From: Mycobacterium sp. NS-7484
GTDB lineage: Bacteria > Actinomycetota > Actinomycetes > Mycobacteriales > Mycobacteriaceae
NCBI RefSeq assembly: GCF_001953975.1
Contig: NZ_MBEJ01000033.1
Coordinates: forward strand, 1-54,569
Length of the DNA: 54,569 nucleotides
Direction of reading: 5' to 3'
The stretch's first letter is position 1; every line of letters starts with the position of its first letter. Shown in pieces: positions 1 through 8,527 of this stretch. A program made the translations under genes and the position numbers. The notes below the pieces were generated by a model. That model saw only the letters and a list, made by a program, of their open reading frames with translations, was not told the DNA's origin and did not search any database.

Positions 1-498
<498 letters not shown>

Positions 499-621
499 CG
501 GCCCAGTCGTCTACGCCGCTTTCTGCCCTACGGTCGCGCCTCGGCGGGAATCACCGCCCTCAGGTCGAAAACGGCGCGCCTGGCGCAGAGGTGCACGCGC
601 GTGGGGCGAGCGTCCGGCGTC

Positions 622-915
622 TCAGTCGTCGCTGTGGTGCAGACCCCGACGGGTCGACAGGAGTTCGAGTTCGGGCCGGGAGGCCACCATGCGTTCGGCG
701 GCATCGAGCACCTGCACCACATGGGCGCGATCGGCGGCCACGAGCGCCACGCCGATGCCGGCCCGACGATGCAGGTCCAGTGAACCGCTCTCGGCGGCCG
801 AGACTGCCAGCTTGCGCTTCAGTTCGGCGATCACCGGCCGGATGACCGAGCGCTTTTGTTTGAGCGAATGCACGTCACCGAGCAGCAGGTCGAACTCCAG
901 CCAGCCGATCCACAT
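622..915 (-). CDS. DUF503 (YlxP-like) small protein
   Basis: A 97-residue protein beginning MWIGWLEFDLLLGDVHSLKQKRS. That N-terminal pattern (hydrophobic strand, H-S-L-K-x-K-R) is the signature of the DUF503/YlxP family, small alpha/beta proteins often found near translation genes. No catalytic residues are known for the family. It lies convergent with trmI and just downstream of lppK on the minus strand (6 bases apart), the same neighbourhood as Rv2117 in M. tuberculosis. The start is ATG at 915; no strong Shine-Dalgarno sequence is visible. Family assignment is firm; the cellular role is not known from sequence. Confidence 0.85.
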   Translation of the reverse strand: MWIGWLEFDLLLGDVHSLKQKRSVIRPVIAELKRKLAVSAAESGSLDLHRRAGIGVALVAADRAHVVQVLDAAERMVASRPELELLSTRRGLHHSDD

Positions 916-921
916 ACCGGC

Positions 922-1461
922 TCAGCGGGGTGGGGTGGTGGCGGGCGGGGGACCGCCGGCGCCCATCACCAGTAGGAGGTCGGCGGTGTGTCTGGTCAAT
1001 TGCCAGCCGTCGCCGTGCGGGGTGAACTCCATCGGGAACGTGAACTGACGCTCGTCGTCGGTGCCGGCGGTCACCTTTACGGTGGCCACCACGTTGTTCG
1101 GCTCCGTCGGGGACCAGGCCAGATCGGTGGCCTCGAAGGTCAGCGGGGAGAAACCGTTGTCAGCCAGCGCGCGGCTGAACTTGTCGAGTGCGGCGGCGTC
1201 ATCGGCGGTGCCCTGTTCCACCAGAACCACTTTGTCGCCCCCGGGAACGTTGACATCGGCCAGCCGGTACAGCACGCCGGTCAGCGCATCGGCGGGTGGC
1301 AGCGGCGCAGCGGGCGGCTCGGCCGGCGCCGCTGCGGGCATCGACGTGGTCGGTGCCGGGTGTGACCTTTTCGCGGGATGATCGTCGCTACTGCACCCGC
1401 AGAGCCCAAGTGCCGCCACAATCGTGGCGGCACTCAGGACTGCGATACGGCTGCGGTTCAA
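922..1461 (-). CDS. lppK: Lipoprotein LppK
   Basis: A 179-residue predicted lipoprotein. Residues 1-23 form a signal peptide ending in a lipobox (L-C-G-C, Cys23), so the mature protein should be diacylated and then N-acylated by Lnt. A Pro/Ala-rich linker (about residues 30-60) leads to a compact domain with a PTEPNNVVATVKVT segment, and the tail is Gly/Pro-rich. Position between the DUF503 gene and mpa matches LppK (Rv2116). The reading frame opens with TTG at 1461, only 8 bases after the stop of the upstream secreted-protein gene, suggesting translational coupling; a slightly later start is possible. Function unknown. Confidence 0.8.
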   Translation of the reverse strand: MNRSRIAVLSAATIVAALGLCGCSSDDHPAKRSHPAPTTSMPAAAPAEPPAAPLPPADALTGVLYRLADVNVPGGDKVVLVEQGTADDAAALDKFSRALADNGFSPLTFEATDLAWSPTEPNNVVATVKVTAGTDDERQFTFPMEFTPHGDGWQLTRHTADLLLVMGAGGPPPATTPPR

Positions 1462-1469
1462 CTACCTAC

Positions 1470-1973
1470 TCAGCCGACCGAGGACAGCAGGTTCAGGGCC
1501 GACCCCTTGGAGATCTGCCAGCCGGTCGGGCTCGGGCCTGCGACGAACTGGATGTTCTGGGTCGCGGTGCCACCGAGTGCCGAGGTCGCGGTGACGTCCG
1601 CGAACGCCACGCCACCCTGATCTTCGATGTTGGCGACGTTGAAGGTGAGCGGGAACTTTCCTTCGGCGGCGGCCTTGTTGTAGGCGCGGTCGGCGGCGAT
1701 GCTCTCGATCCGGCCGATCCCGCCCTGGATGTAAGGCGCCTTGCCGCTGAACGAGCCAGGGCCGGCGAGCGCCTGAAGGGTCTGGACCAGTGGTGACTCC
1801 AGTTGCGGTGCCGGCGCGGCCGGCAGGGGCGCGTCGAACACCACCGGCTGGATGGCCGGGGTCGCCGACATACCGCTGGATGCAATTGATGTCACACCCG
1901 CCGCTGCTCCGCCCACCACGGCGGCGGCTGCAGCTGCGGTGATAAAGCCGGTAACGAGGGATTTCGGGGTCAC
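1470..1973 (-). CDS. Mtb12/CFP2-like secreted low-molecular-weight antigen
   Basis: A 167-residue protein with an Ala-rich signal sequence (residues 1-35). The mature part resembles the Mtb12 (CFP-2, Rv2376c) family: an IQPVVFDAPLPAAP motif after the signal, a QGGIGRIESIAADRAYNKAAAEGKFPL-type central block, then a strand-rich region ending GWQISKGSALNLLSSVG. The family consists of small exported mycobacterial antigens with a cystatin/NTF2-like fold and unknown biochemical role. The GTG start at 1973 has AAAGGA five bases upstream. It is the first gene of a minus-strand unit with lppK and is divergent from mpa. Confidence 0.8.
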   Translation of the reverse strand: MTPKSLVTGFITAAAAAAVVGGAAAGVTSIASSGMSATPAIQPVVFDAPLPAAPAPQLESPLVQTLQALAGPGSFSGKAPYIQGGIGRIESIAADRAYNKAAAEGKFPLTFNVANIEDQGGVAFADVTATSALGGTATQNIQFVAGPSPTGWQISKGSALNLLSSVG

Positions 1974-2118
1974 GACTGTCCTTTCGATCGGACCAACTGA
2001 ACTAAGAGGCTAACAGTGCTGCTGGTGTGTCTAATTCCTAGAGCGCACACAATGGCTGAATCGCCGGTAGCGTTGAAGTTGTTACTGCACCAACTTACGG
2101 TGCGGGAGGGAGCGCAAT
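1974..2118. promoter_or_regulatory. Divergent intergenic region between the Mtb12-like gene and mpa
   Basis: These 145 bases separate two divergent genes and should hold promoters for both. The sequence is less GC-rich than its surroundings. A GGGAGGG Shine-Dalgarno (2105-2111) precedes the mpa ATG, and the GTG of the Mtb12-like gene has AAAGGA upstream on the other strand. I could not define -35/-10 elements with confidence. Confidence 0.5.
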
Positions 2119-3921
2119 ATGAGTGAGTCAGAGCGTTCGGACATGTCCGGCGACGATGCCGCCGAGTTGGAGGCGCTGCGTCGTGAGGCCGCTGTTCTGC
2201 GTGAGCAATTGGAGAACGCGGTAGGGCCCCAGAGCGGACTGCGCAGCGCCCGCGACGTCCACCAGTTGGAGGCGCGCATCGACTCGCTTGCCTCCCGCAA
2301 CGCCAAGCTGATGGACACCCTCAAAGATGCGCGCCAACAGCTGCTCGCGCTGCGTGAGGAAGTCGACCGGCTGGGCCAGCCACCCAGCGGGTACGGCGTG
2401 CTGCTCGGCACGCACGAAGACGACACCGTCGACGTGTTCACCTCAGGCCGCAAGATGCGACTCACCTGCTCGCCGAACATCGAGACCGCCACGCTCAAGC
2501 AGGGGCAGACGGTCCGGCTCAACGAGGCGCTCACCGTGGTCGAGGCCGGCACCTTCGAGGCCGTCGGAGAGATCAGCACCCTGCGCGAGATCCTGGCCGA
2601 CGGGCACCGGGCCCTGGTGGTCGGGCACGCCGACGAGGAACGCATCGTCTGGCTGGCCGAGCCGCTGATCGCCGCCGCCGACCTGCCCGAAGGCTACGAG
2701 GGCGCGCTCGACGACAGCCGCCCCCGCAAACTGCGTCCCGGCGATTCGCTGCTGGTCGACACCAAAGCCGGGTATGCCTTCGAACGCATCCCCAAGGCCG
2801 AGGTGGAGGACCTCGTGCTCGAAGAGGTGCCCGATGTCAGCTACAACGACATCGGTGGCCTGGGCCGGCAGATCGAGCAGATCCGCGACGCCGTGGAACT
2901 GCCGTTCCTGCACAAAGAGCTCTACCGCGAGTATTCGCTGCGGCCGCCCAAGGGGGTGCTGCTCTACGGCCCGCCCGGTTGCGGCAAGACGCTGATCGCC
3001 AAGGCCGTGGCGAATTCGCTGGCCAAGAAGATGGCCGAGGTGCGCGGCGACGATGCCCGCGAGGCGAAGAGCTACTTCCTCAACATCAAAGGCCCCGAGC
3101 TGCTGAACAAGTTCGTCGGTGAGACCGAACGGCACATCCGGCTGATCTTCCAGCGGGCCCGCGAGAAGGCCTCCGAGGGCACCCCGGTGATCGTGTTCTT
3201 CGACGAGATGGACTCGATCTTCCGCACTCGCGGCACGGGCGTCAGCTCCGACGTCGAAACCACCGTCGTCCCACAGCTTCTCAGTGAGATCGACGGTGTG
3301 GAGGGGCTGGAGAACGTCATCGTGATCGGCGCCTCCAACCGCGAGGACATGATCGATCCGGCGATCCTGCGACCCGGCCGCCTCGACGTCAAGATCAAGA
3401 TCGAGCGGCCGGACGCCGAATCGGCCCAGGACATCTTCTCGAAGTACCTGACCGAGGACCTTCCGGTGCATGCCGACGACCTCGACGAATTCGGCGGTGA
3501 CCGGGCCCTGACGATCAAGACCATGATCGAGAAGGTCGTGGACCGGATGTACGCCGAGATCGACGACAACCGCTTCCTGGAGGTCACCTACGCCAACGGT
3601 GACAAAGAAGTCATGTACTTCAAGGACTTCAACTCCGGGGCAATGATCCAGAACGTTGTCGACCGGGCGAAGAAGAACGCGATCAAGAGCGTGCTGGAGA
3701 CCGGTCAGCCCGGTCTGCGTATTCAGCACCTGCTGGATTCGATCGTCGACGAGTTCGCCGAGAACGAGGACCTGCCCAACACCACCAATCCCGATGACTG
3801 GGCCCGGATCTCGGGCAAGAAGGGCGAGCGGATCGTCTACATCCGCACGCTGGTCACCGGCAAGAGCTCCTCGGCCAGTCGCGCCATCGACACCGAGTCG
3901 AACCTGGGGCAGTACCTGTAG
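2119..3921 (+). CDS. mpa: Mycobacterial proteasome ATPase Mpa (ARC)
   Basis: A 600-residue hexameric AAA+ ATPase that recognises Pup on tagged proteins, unfolds them and feeds them into the 20S core. About residues 10-75 form the coiled coil that binds Pup. OB-type interdomain strands follow (about 85-235), then the AAA domain with Walker A GPPGCGKT (284-291), Walker B VIVFFDE (Asp362, Glu363), the pore-loop region around [14 protein letters not shown], and an arginine-finger region near RPGRLD. The protein ends in Gln-Tyr-Leu, the C-terminal motif that docks into the proteasome alpha ring. The ATG at 2119 follows GGGAGGG. Near-identical to M. tuberculosis Mpa outside the variable first 25 residues. 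Confidence 0.98.
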   Translation: MSESERSDMSGDDAAELEALRREAAVLREQLENAVGPQSGLRSARDVHQLEARIDSLASRNAKLMDTLKDARQQLLALREEVDRLGQPPSGYGVLLGTHEDDTVDVFTSGRKMRLTCSPNIETATLKQGQTVRLNEALTVVEAGTFEAVGEISTLREILADGHRALVVGHADEERIVWLAEPLIAAADLPEGYEGALDDSRPRKLRPGDSLLVDTKAGYAFERIPKAEVEDLVLEEVPDVSYNDIGGLGRQIEQIRDAVELPFLHKELYREYSLRPPKGVLLYGPPGCGKTLIAKAVANSLAKKMAEVRGDDAREAKSYFLNIKGPELLNKFVGETERHIRLIFQRAREKASEGTPVIVFFDEMDSIFRTRGTGVSSDVETTVVPQLLSEIDGVEGLENVIVIGASNREDMIDPAILRPGRLDVKIKIERPDAESAQDIFSKYLTEDLPVHADDLDEFGGDRALTIKTMIEKVVDRMYAEIDDNRFLEVTYANGDKEVMYFKDFNSGAMIQNVVDRAKKNAIKSVLETGQPGLRIQHLLDSIVDEFAENEDLPNTTNPDDWARISGKKGERIVYIRTLVTGKSSSASRAIDTESNLGQYL

Positions 3922-3948
3922 CGCTGTCGGGGTCAGTGTCGATGCGGG

Positions 3949-4845
3949 CTACGGCGCGCTGATCTCGGCGGCGGCGGCAACGAGTTCGTCGAGCACCGCA
4001 GCCACGGCAGGCCGCGTCCGCGCGCCCGCTCGGGTGATCGCCTCCACCTGACGGGCCACGGTGATGTCGGTGATCGGTACCCGAACGAGGTCGCGGGCCA
4101 GCATCACGTAGCGGGGCATCAGGGCGATGCCGGTGCCTGCGTGCACCAACTCCTCGACGACGCGGAAATCGTTGATCCGCTGACTGATCCGGGGTTGGAC
4201 GCCCGACAGGATGGCGATCGAGTTGAGCACGTCGTCGACCATCAGTCCGCCCTCGACACCGATCCAGTGCTCGTCGGCCAACTCGGCGAGCCGGACCTGG
4301 CCCTGACCGGCGAGGTGGTGCCGGGGCGGCAGGAGGACATCCAGCGGTTCCCGTAGCAACGCGGTTGCCTCGAACCGCGGACCCCACGCGGACCGGTCGC
4401 GCTCGTCGCGGTGCACCACCACCACGTCGAACTCGGCCAGTTGTGCCGGTGCCCGCGCTGCCGGGACGTCGACATCGCGTCCGCGTACCTGCACGCCACG
4501 TGCAGCTGCCCGGATGATCAACGGCGCCAACAACATCGCCGCTCCCGAGGGGAAGAAGGACACGCTGACCGTGCCGTGCGGCGTGCTGCGGTAGGTGTCC
4601 ATCTCAGCGCGGGCGCGGTCCAGCGCGGCCAGCACGGCATCGGCGTGGCCGACCAACATCTGGCCGGCGTCGGTCAGGCGCACGCGCCTGCCGTCGGGTT
4701 CGATCAGGATCACGCCGGCCTCGCGTTGCAGGATCTTCAGTTGCTGTGAGACCGCCGAGGGCGTCATCGACAGGGCCCGGGCCACGGCGGAGACCGTGCC
4801 GTGGTCCGCGAGTTCGCGCAGCATGCGCAGACGGCCCGCATCCAT
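3949..4845 (-). CDS. LysR-family transcriptional regulator
   Basis: A 298-residue LysR-type regulator. The N-terminal winged helix-turn-helix (residues 1-60, with the typical H-G-T-V-S-A-V-A-R-A-L-x-M-T-P-S-A-V-S-Q-Q-L segment) is followed by a linker helix and a periplasmic-binding-protein-like effector domain (about 90-290). It is divergent from the EamA exporter gene, with 72 AT-rich bases between the starts, the usual layout for a LysR protein controlling its neighbour. No partner is expected here in M. tuberculosis, so the pair is accessory. The effector cannot be deduced; control of the exporter is inferred from layout only. Confidence 0.9.
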   Translation of the reverse strand: MDAGRLRMLRELADHGTVSAVARALSMTPSAVSQQLKILQREAGVILIEPDGRRVRLTDAGQMLVGHADAVLAALDRARAEMDTYRSTPHGTVSVSFFPSGAAMLLAPLIIRAAARGVQVRGRDVDVPAARAPAQLAEFDVVVVHRDERDRSAWGPRFEATALLREPLDVLLPPRHHLAGQGQVRLAELADEHWIGVEGGLMVDDVLNSIAILSGVQPRISQRINDFRVVEELVHAGTGIALMPRYVMLARDLVRVPITDITVARQVEAITRAGARTRPAVAAVLDELVAAAAEISAP

Positions 4846-4917
4846 GAAGAAATACTACATATATTCGTCAAAAAGATTAGCTTGACTGAACTATATGCCG
4901 TCGCGACGCTGATCGAC
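4846..4917. promoter_or_regulatory. AT-rich divergent control region, LysR / EamA
   Basis: This short region is strikingly AT-rich for the window (CTACATATATTCGTC near 4854-4868 and TTGACT at 4882-4887). It separates divergent starts at 4845 and 4918. LysR proteins normally bind such regions, but I could not pick out a single convincing dyad. Confidence 0.45.
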
Positions 4918-5985
4918 ATGACCCGGCGTTCTCTCGATGTCTCCCTGCTGGCCGTGGCGGCGTTGTGGGGGTCGAGTTATCTGGCCACCAAGGAAGTCGT
5001 CGGGCCGGCATCGGTTTTCCCGATTCTGGTGCTGCGGTTCGCGTTCGCGACCGCCGTGCTGGCCGGTGTTCTGGCGCGCCGGCTGTCAGGGTTGACGAGT
5101 GCCGAGATGGTCGCCGGTGTCGTCGGCGGGACCTTGTTGACCGCCGTCTGCGCCGCCGAGACCTACGGGGTCACGATGACTTCGGCCTCGAACGCGGGGT
5201 TGATCATGGCGCTGACCATCGTGGCCACCCCGGTGCTGCAGCGCAGTCCCGTCGGCCGCCGCTTCTACCTCGCGGCGACGCTTGCGGTGATCGGTTGCAC
5301 GTTGTTGACCCAATCCGGCGGCTTCACCGCGGCGCGACTGGGAGACCTCGTCATCGTGATCGCCGCCCTGCTGCGTGCGATTCACGTCATCACCCTGGCG
5401 CGGCTGTCCGAGAGGGCCGGAACCGACGCCGCGCGAACGACTTTAATTCAGCTCCTGACGGTCGCCGTCGTGTCGACGATGTTGTGCGCGGCGACGGGGC
5501 AGTCCATGTGGACGACGGCGACAGGCCTCGATATGGCCCAATGGTCCCTCGTCGGCTACCTGGCATTGGGATGCACGGTTTTCGCGTTCCTGGTCCAGTT
5601 GCGGGCGCTGAGAGTGACCAGTCCGGCCCGGGTCAGCCTGCTGTTGGGCACCGAGCCGATGTGGGCTGTCCTGCTCGGCATCGTGATGGGTGGGGATCCG
5701 GTCACCGGCACCGGAATCGCCGGTGCCGTCTTGGTGATCGCCGGCACCGGTTGGGGGCGGCAGGTGCTGACGCTCGCACACGACGGATCGCGTGGCGTTG
5801 CCCGATCTGGCCCTCGGCGACCGCTGATGCCGCGGGCCGGCGGCGAATCGGCAAGCCACTCCACCGTCCATTCCAGGTGCATTCCGGGCGCCGATAATTG
5901 GAATTTATTGGAATTCCTCCCGACCCGGAATAGGTGGGAAATCTCTCGAATGCGTCACGTTTCACCCGCCGGCGCACCGATGTGA
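4918..5985 (+). CDS. EamA/DMT-superfamily transporter with an extended C-terminal tail
   Basis: A 355-residue polytopic membrane protein with the two-repeat EamA layout of ten helices. The first repeat begins SLLAVAALWGSSYLATKEVV, and the second contains the conserved WSLVGYLALGCTVFAFLVQLRALR and LLLGTEPMWAVLLGIVMGG segments. Such proteins export small metabolites or amino acids. I chose the ATG at 4918 because it immediately precedes the first helix; the frame is open further upstream but the extra residues are not family-like. After helix ten (about residue 280) some 75 hydrophilic residues follow whose DNA looks intergenic, so a stop may have been lost. Substrate unknown. Confidence 0.85.
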   Translation: MTRRSLDVSLLAVAALWGSSYLATKEVVGPASVFPILVLRFAFATAVLAGVLARRLSGLTSAEMVAGVVGGTLLTAVCAAETYGVTMTSASNAGLIMALTIVATPVLQRSPVGRRFYLAATLAVIGCTLLTQSGGFTAARLGDLVIVIAALLRAIHVITLARLSERAGTDAARTTLIQLLTVAVVSTMLCAATGQSMWTTATGLDMAQWSLVGYLALGCTVFAFLVQLRALRVTSPARVSLLLGTEPMWAVLLGIVMGGDPVTGTGIAGAVLVIAGTGWGRQVLTLAHDGSRGVARSGPRRPLMPRAGGESASHSTVHSRCIPGADNWNLLEFLPTRNRWEISRMRHVSPAGAPM

Positions 5986-6030
5986 GGTCGGGCCGGTCCG
6001 GCGTCGACGACCAGCACCGCCCAGGCAAAT

Positions 6031-6076
6031 GTAACGATCCGGTAACGGTGGCAAATCTTATCTGAGATCTAATAAT
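6031..6076 (+). promoter_or_regulatory. Candidate ect promoter with adjacent GlnR-like box
   Basis: At 6031-6046 the sequence reads GTAAC, six bases, GTAAC, which satisfies the GlnR half-site spacing (AC-n9-AC). Directly downstream are GTGGCA (6048-6053) and AATAAT (6071-6076), separated by 17 bases, acceptable -35 and -10 elements for the principal sigma factor. Transcription would start near 6083, leaving a leader of about 158 bases before ectA. GlnR is known to regulate ectABCD directly in Streptomyces; its action here is inferred. Confidence 0.5.
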
Positions 6077-6240
6077 TGCCGGGTTTCTGCAGGTCAGTGT
6101 GGGTGTTCGCGAAGCCGTCCGAGCGCCACACGAGGCCGTGGCGCTTGATCCGGGCAATGGGGTGTGCTTACGTCGATGGCACCGATGGCTTGAAACTGAC
6201 GATGCTCGCTGAGAAGTTCGGTGGTGACTTTCAACTCGAT

Positions 6241-6786
6241 ATGCATGTTTTAGAAAGCGTTCCGGGACGCCATTCCCGGGAAGAATCCCTGCGCCCACCA
6301 CGGGCCACCGATGCGCTTGGTATCCGCGATATCGCGGAATCCACCGGAGTGCTCGATCTGAATTCCACCTACGCCTATCTCCTGCTGGCGACAGATTTTG
6401 CTGCCACGTCAATCGTCGCCGAATGCGATGGTGACCTGCGCGGATTCATCACGGGCTACCACCCGCCTCCACGGCCGGACGTCTTGTTCGTCTGGCAGGT
6501 CGCCGTGGCGTCGTCCGCCCAGGGGGGCGGCCTGGCCAGCACCATGCTCGACGCACTCGTGCATCGGGTGCGGGCCCAACGCGACGGGCGCCCGGTCACC
6601 GTGGAAGCCACGGTCGCACCCGACAACGCCGCATCCCGCGCGTTCTTCGGCGCCTTCGCCCGCCGTCACGGGGTCCCGGTCGTCGAGGACCCGCATTTCG
6701 GGCGCGAGCTCCTCGATGCCCACGGGGCGCACGAGGACGAGCCCATCCTGCGGATGGGTCCGATCACCACGCCCCTGTCTCGCTGA
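6241..6786 (+). CDS. ectA: L-2,4-diaminobutyrate N-gamma-acetyltransferase EctA
   Basis: A GNAT acetyltransferase of about 181 residues, the second enzyme of ectoine synthesis: it acetylates diaminobutyrate at the gamma nitrogen using acetyl-CoA. EctA hallmarks are VLDLNSTYAYLLLATDFAAT (substrate-side), LFVWQVAV, QGGGLASTMLDAL (acetyl-CoA loop, variant of QxxGxG/A) and VTVEATVAPDNAASRAFF. The ATG at 6241 places about 16 residues before the conserved LRPPRATD block, as in other actinobacterial EctA. The frame is open upstream (an ATG at 6202 is the main alternative) but that stretch is not EctA-like. No clear Shine-Dalgarno supports either start. First gene of ectABCD. Confidence 0.9.
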   Translation: MHVLESVPGRHSREESLRPPRATDALGIRDIAESTGVLDLNSTYAYLLLATDFAATSIVAECDGDLRGFITGYHPPPRPDVLFVWQVAVASSAQGGGLASTMLDALVHRVRAQRDGRPVTVEATVAPDNAASRAFFGAFARRHGVPVVEDPHFGRELLDAHGAHEDEPILRMGPITTPLSR

Positions 6787-6834
6787 AACCAGTTCGCCGA
6801 TAACCAGTTTCATTTTGATTGGAAGGATTTTCCC

Positions 6835-8121
6835 TTGCTGCTCGCTTCAACAGAGCCGTTGACCGAGTCTGACCTCCCCGACGTGTTCAGCTCCGTCGAG
6901 TCCGAGGTCCGTAGTTATTGCCGCAGTTGGCCCACCGTCATGAACAGCGCCTCGGGCTCCTGGATGACCGACACCGAGGGCCGCACCTACATCGACTTCT
7001 TCGCCGGCGCAGGCGCATTGAACTACGGGCACAACAACGCCGCGCTCAAGGAGCCGTTGCTGCAGTACCTCGCCTCCGACGGGATCGTGCACTCGCTGGA
7101 CATGGCAACCGCGGCCAAGCAGCGCTTCCTGGAGACCTTCGAACGGCTCATCCTGCAGCCGCGCGCCCTGGACTACAAGGTCCAGTTCCCCGGCCCGACC
7201 GGCGCCAACACCGTGGAGTCGGCGCTCAAGCTGGCCCGGAAGGTCACCGGCCGTGAGTCGGTCATCAGCTTCACCAACGCATTTCACGGCATGACCCTGG
7301 GAGCGCTGTCGGTCACGGGCAACTCGATGAAGCGTGCCGGAGCGGGGATTCCGCTGGTGCACGCCACGCCGATGCCGTACGACAACTACTTCGGCGGCGT
7401 CACCGAGGACTTCCAGTGGTTCGAGCGCGTGCTCGACGATTCGGGCAGCGGACTGAACCGGCCGGCCGCGGTGATCGTCGAAACCGTCCAGGGCGAGGGC
7501 GGTCTCAATGTCGCCCGGATCGAATGGTTGCGCGCACTGGCCGAACTGTGCCGCAAGCGCGACATCCTGCTGATCGTCGACGACGTGCAGATGGGGTGTG
7601 GCCGCACCGGACCGTTCTTCAGCTTCGAGGCCGCAGGCATCGTTCCCGATATCGTCACGCTGTCGAAGTCGGTCAGTGGTTACGGCCTGCCCATGGCGCT
7701 CACGCTGTTCCGCCGCGACCTCGACGTGTGGACGCCGGGGGAGCACAACGGAACTTTCCGCGGACACAACCCCGCATTCATCACCGCCACCGCGGCGTTG
7801 GAAACCTATTGGCAGACAGATAAATTCAGTCTGGACACGGTGGCCAAGGGCGAGCTCATCCGGGGGCGGCTGGAAGAGATCGGCGCCGCACACGACGGGG
7901 TGAATGCCCGTGGTCGGGGAATGGCCCAGGGCCTGCGGTTCGACGACGCGGATCTGGCCGGTCAGGTGTGCCGGGCCGCGTTCGACCGCGGTGCGCTCAT
8001 GGAGACCAGTGGCCCGTCCGACGAAGTGGTCAAACTGCTTCCGCCGCTGACTGCTTCGCCCGCCGAACTGTCCGAGGGACTGGACATCCTCGCCGAGTCC
8101 GTCGCCGTCACGCTGGCCTGA
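6835..8121 (+). CDS. ectB: Diaminobutyrate-2-oxoglutarate aminotransferase EctB
   Basis: A 428-residue class III PLP aminotransferase that makes L-2,4-diaminobutyrate from aspartate semialdehyde with glutamate as donor, the first step to ectoine. Visible features are DFFAGAGALNYGHNN near the N-terminus, FPGPTGANTVESALKLARK (PLP phosphate loop), ETVQGEGG, IVDDVQMGCGRTGPFFSFE, and the Schiff-base lysine in LSKSVSG (Lys278). The start is TTG at 6835, chosen because GGAAGG ends eight bases upstream and no ATG lies near. Length is typical (420-430). Substrate comes from the aspartate pathway. Confidence 0.96.
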   Translation: MLLASTEPLTESDLPDVFSSVESEVRSYCRSWPTVMNSASGSWMTDTEGRTYIDFFAGAGALNYGHNNAALKEPLLQYLASDGIVHSLDMATAAKQRFLETFERLILQPRALDYKVQFPGPTGANTVESALKLARKVTGRESVISFTNAFHGMTLGALSVTGNSMKRAGAGIPLVHATPMPYDNYFGGVTEDFQWFERVLDDSGSGLNRPAAVIVETVQGEGGLNVARIEWLRALAELCRKRDILLIVDDVQMGCGRTGPFFSFEAAGIVPDIVTLSKSVSGYGLPMALTLFRRDLDVWTPGEHNGTFRGHNPAFITATAALETYWQTDKFSLDTVAKGELIRGRLEEIGAAHDGVNARGRGMAQGLRFDDADLAGQVCRAAFDRGALMETSGPSDEVVKLLPPLTASPAELSEGLDILAESVAVTLA

Positions 8122-8134
8122 GGAGGCTTGAAAC

Positions 8135-8527
8135 ATGATTGTTCGCACCACTGCTGAGATCACCGGGACCGACCGCGACGTCGCCGACGGCACCTGGCGG
8201 TCCAAGCGCATCATCCTGGCCGGCGACGGTGTGGGCTTCTCGTTCCACGAGACCACCATCGAGGCCGGTTCGGTCAACGAATTCCACTACCAGCACCATG
8301 TCGAGGCGGTGTGGGTGATCGAGGGCACCGGCACCCTGACGGATCTGAAAACCGGTCAGGAGTACCCGCTGGCCGACGGAACCATGTACCTGCTCAACGA
8401 CCATGACCACCACCGGGTCACCTGCGACCAGCAACTGCGCATGCTGTGCGTCTTCAATCCGCCGGTGACCGGACGGGAAGTGCATGACGAGAACGGCGTG
8501 TACCCGGCGCCGCAATCGGTCGCATGA
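8135..8527 (+). CDS. ectC: L-ectoine synthase EctC
   Basis: A 130-residue cupin that cyclises N-gamma-acetyl-diaminobutyrate to ectoine with loss of water. Typical EctC features are present: MIVRTTAEITGTDRDV at the start, FSFHETTIEAGS, the metal-binding FHYQHHVEAVWVIEGTG block, and YLLNDHDHHR. It begins 13 bases after ectB with an AGGAGG Shine-Dalgarno at 8121-8126, and its stop overlaps the ectD start (ATGA), so translation of ectC and ectD is coupled. Length is normal for the family (about 130). Confidence 0.97.
   Translation: MIVRTTAEITGTDRDVADGTWRSKRIILAGDGVGFSFHETTIEAGSVNEFHYQHHVEAVWVIEGTGTLTDLKTGQEYPLADGTMYLLNDHDHHRVTCDQQLRMLCVFNPPVTGREVHDENGVYPAPQSVA

Noticed and set aside
2443..3729. 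428-codon minus-strand frame opposite mpa
   Set aside because: Same third-position effect; mpa is nearly invariant and fully explains the region.
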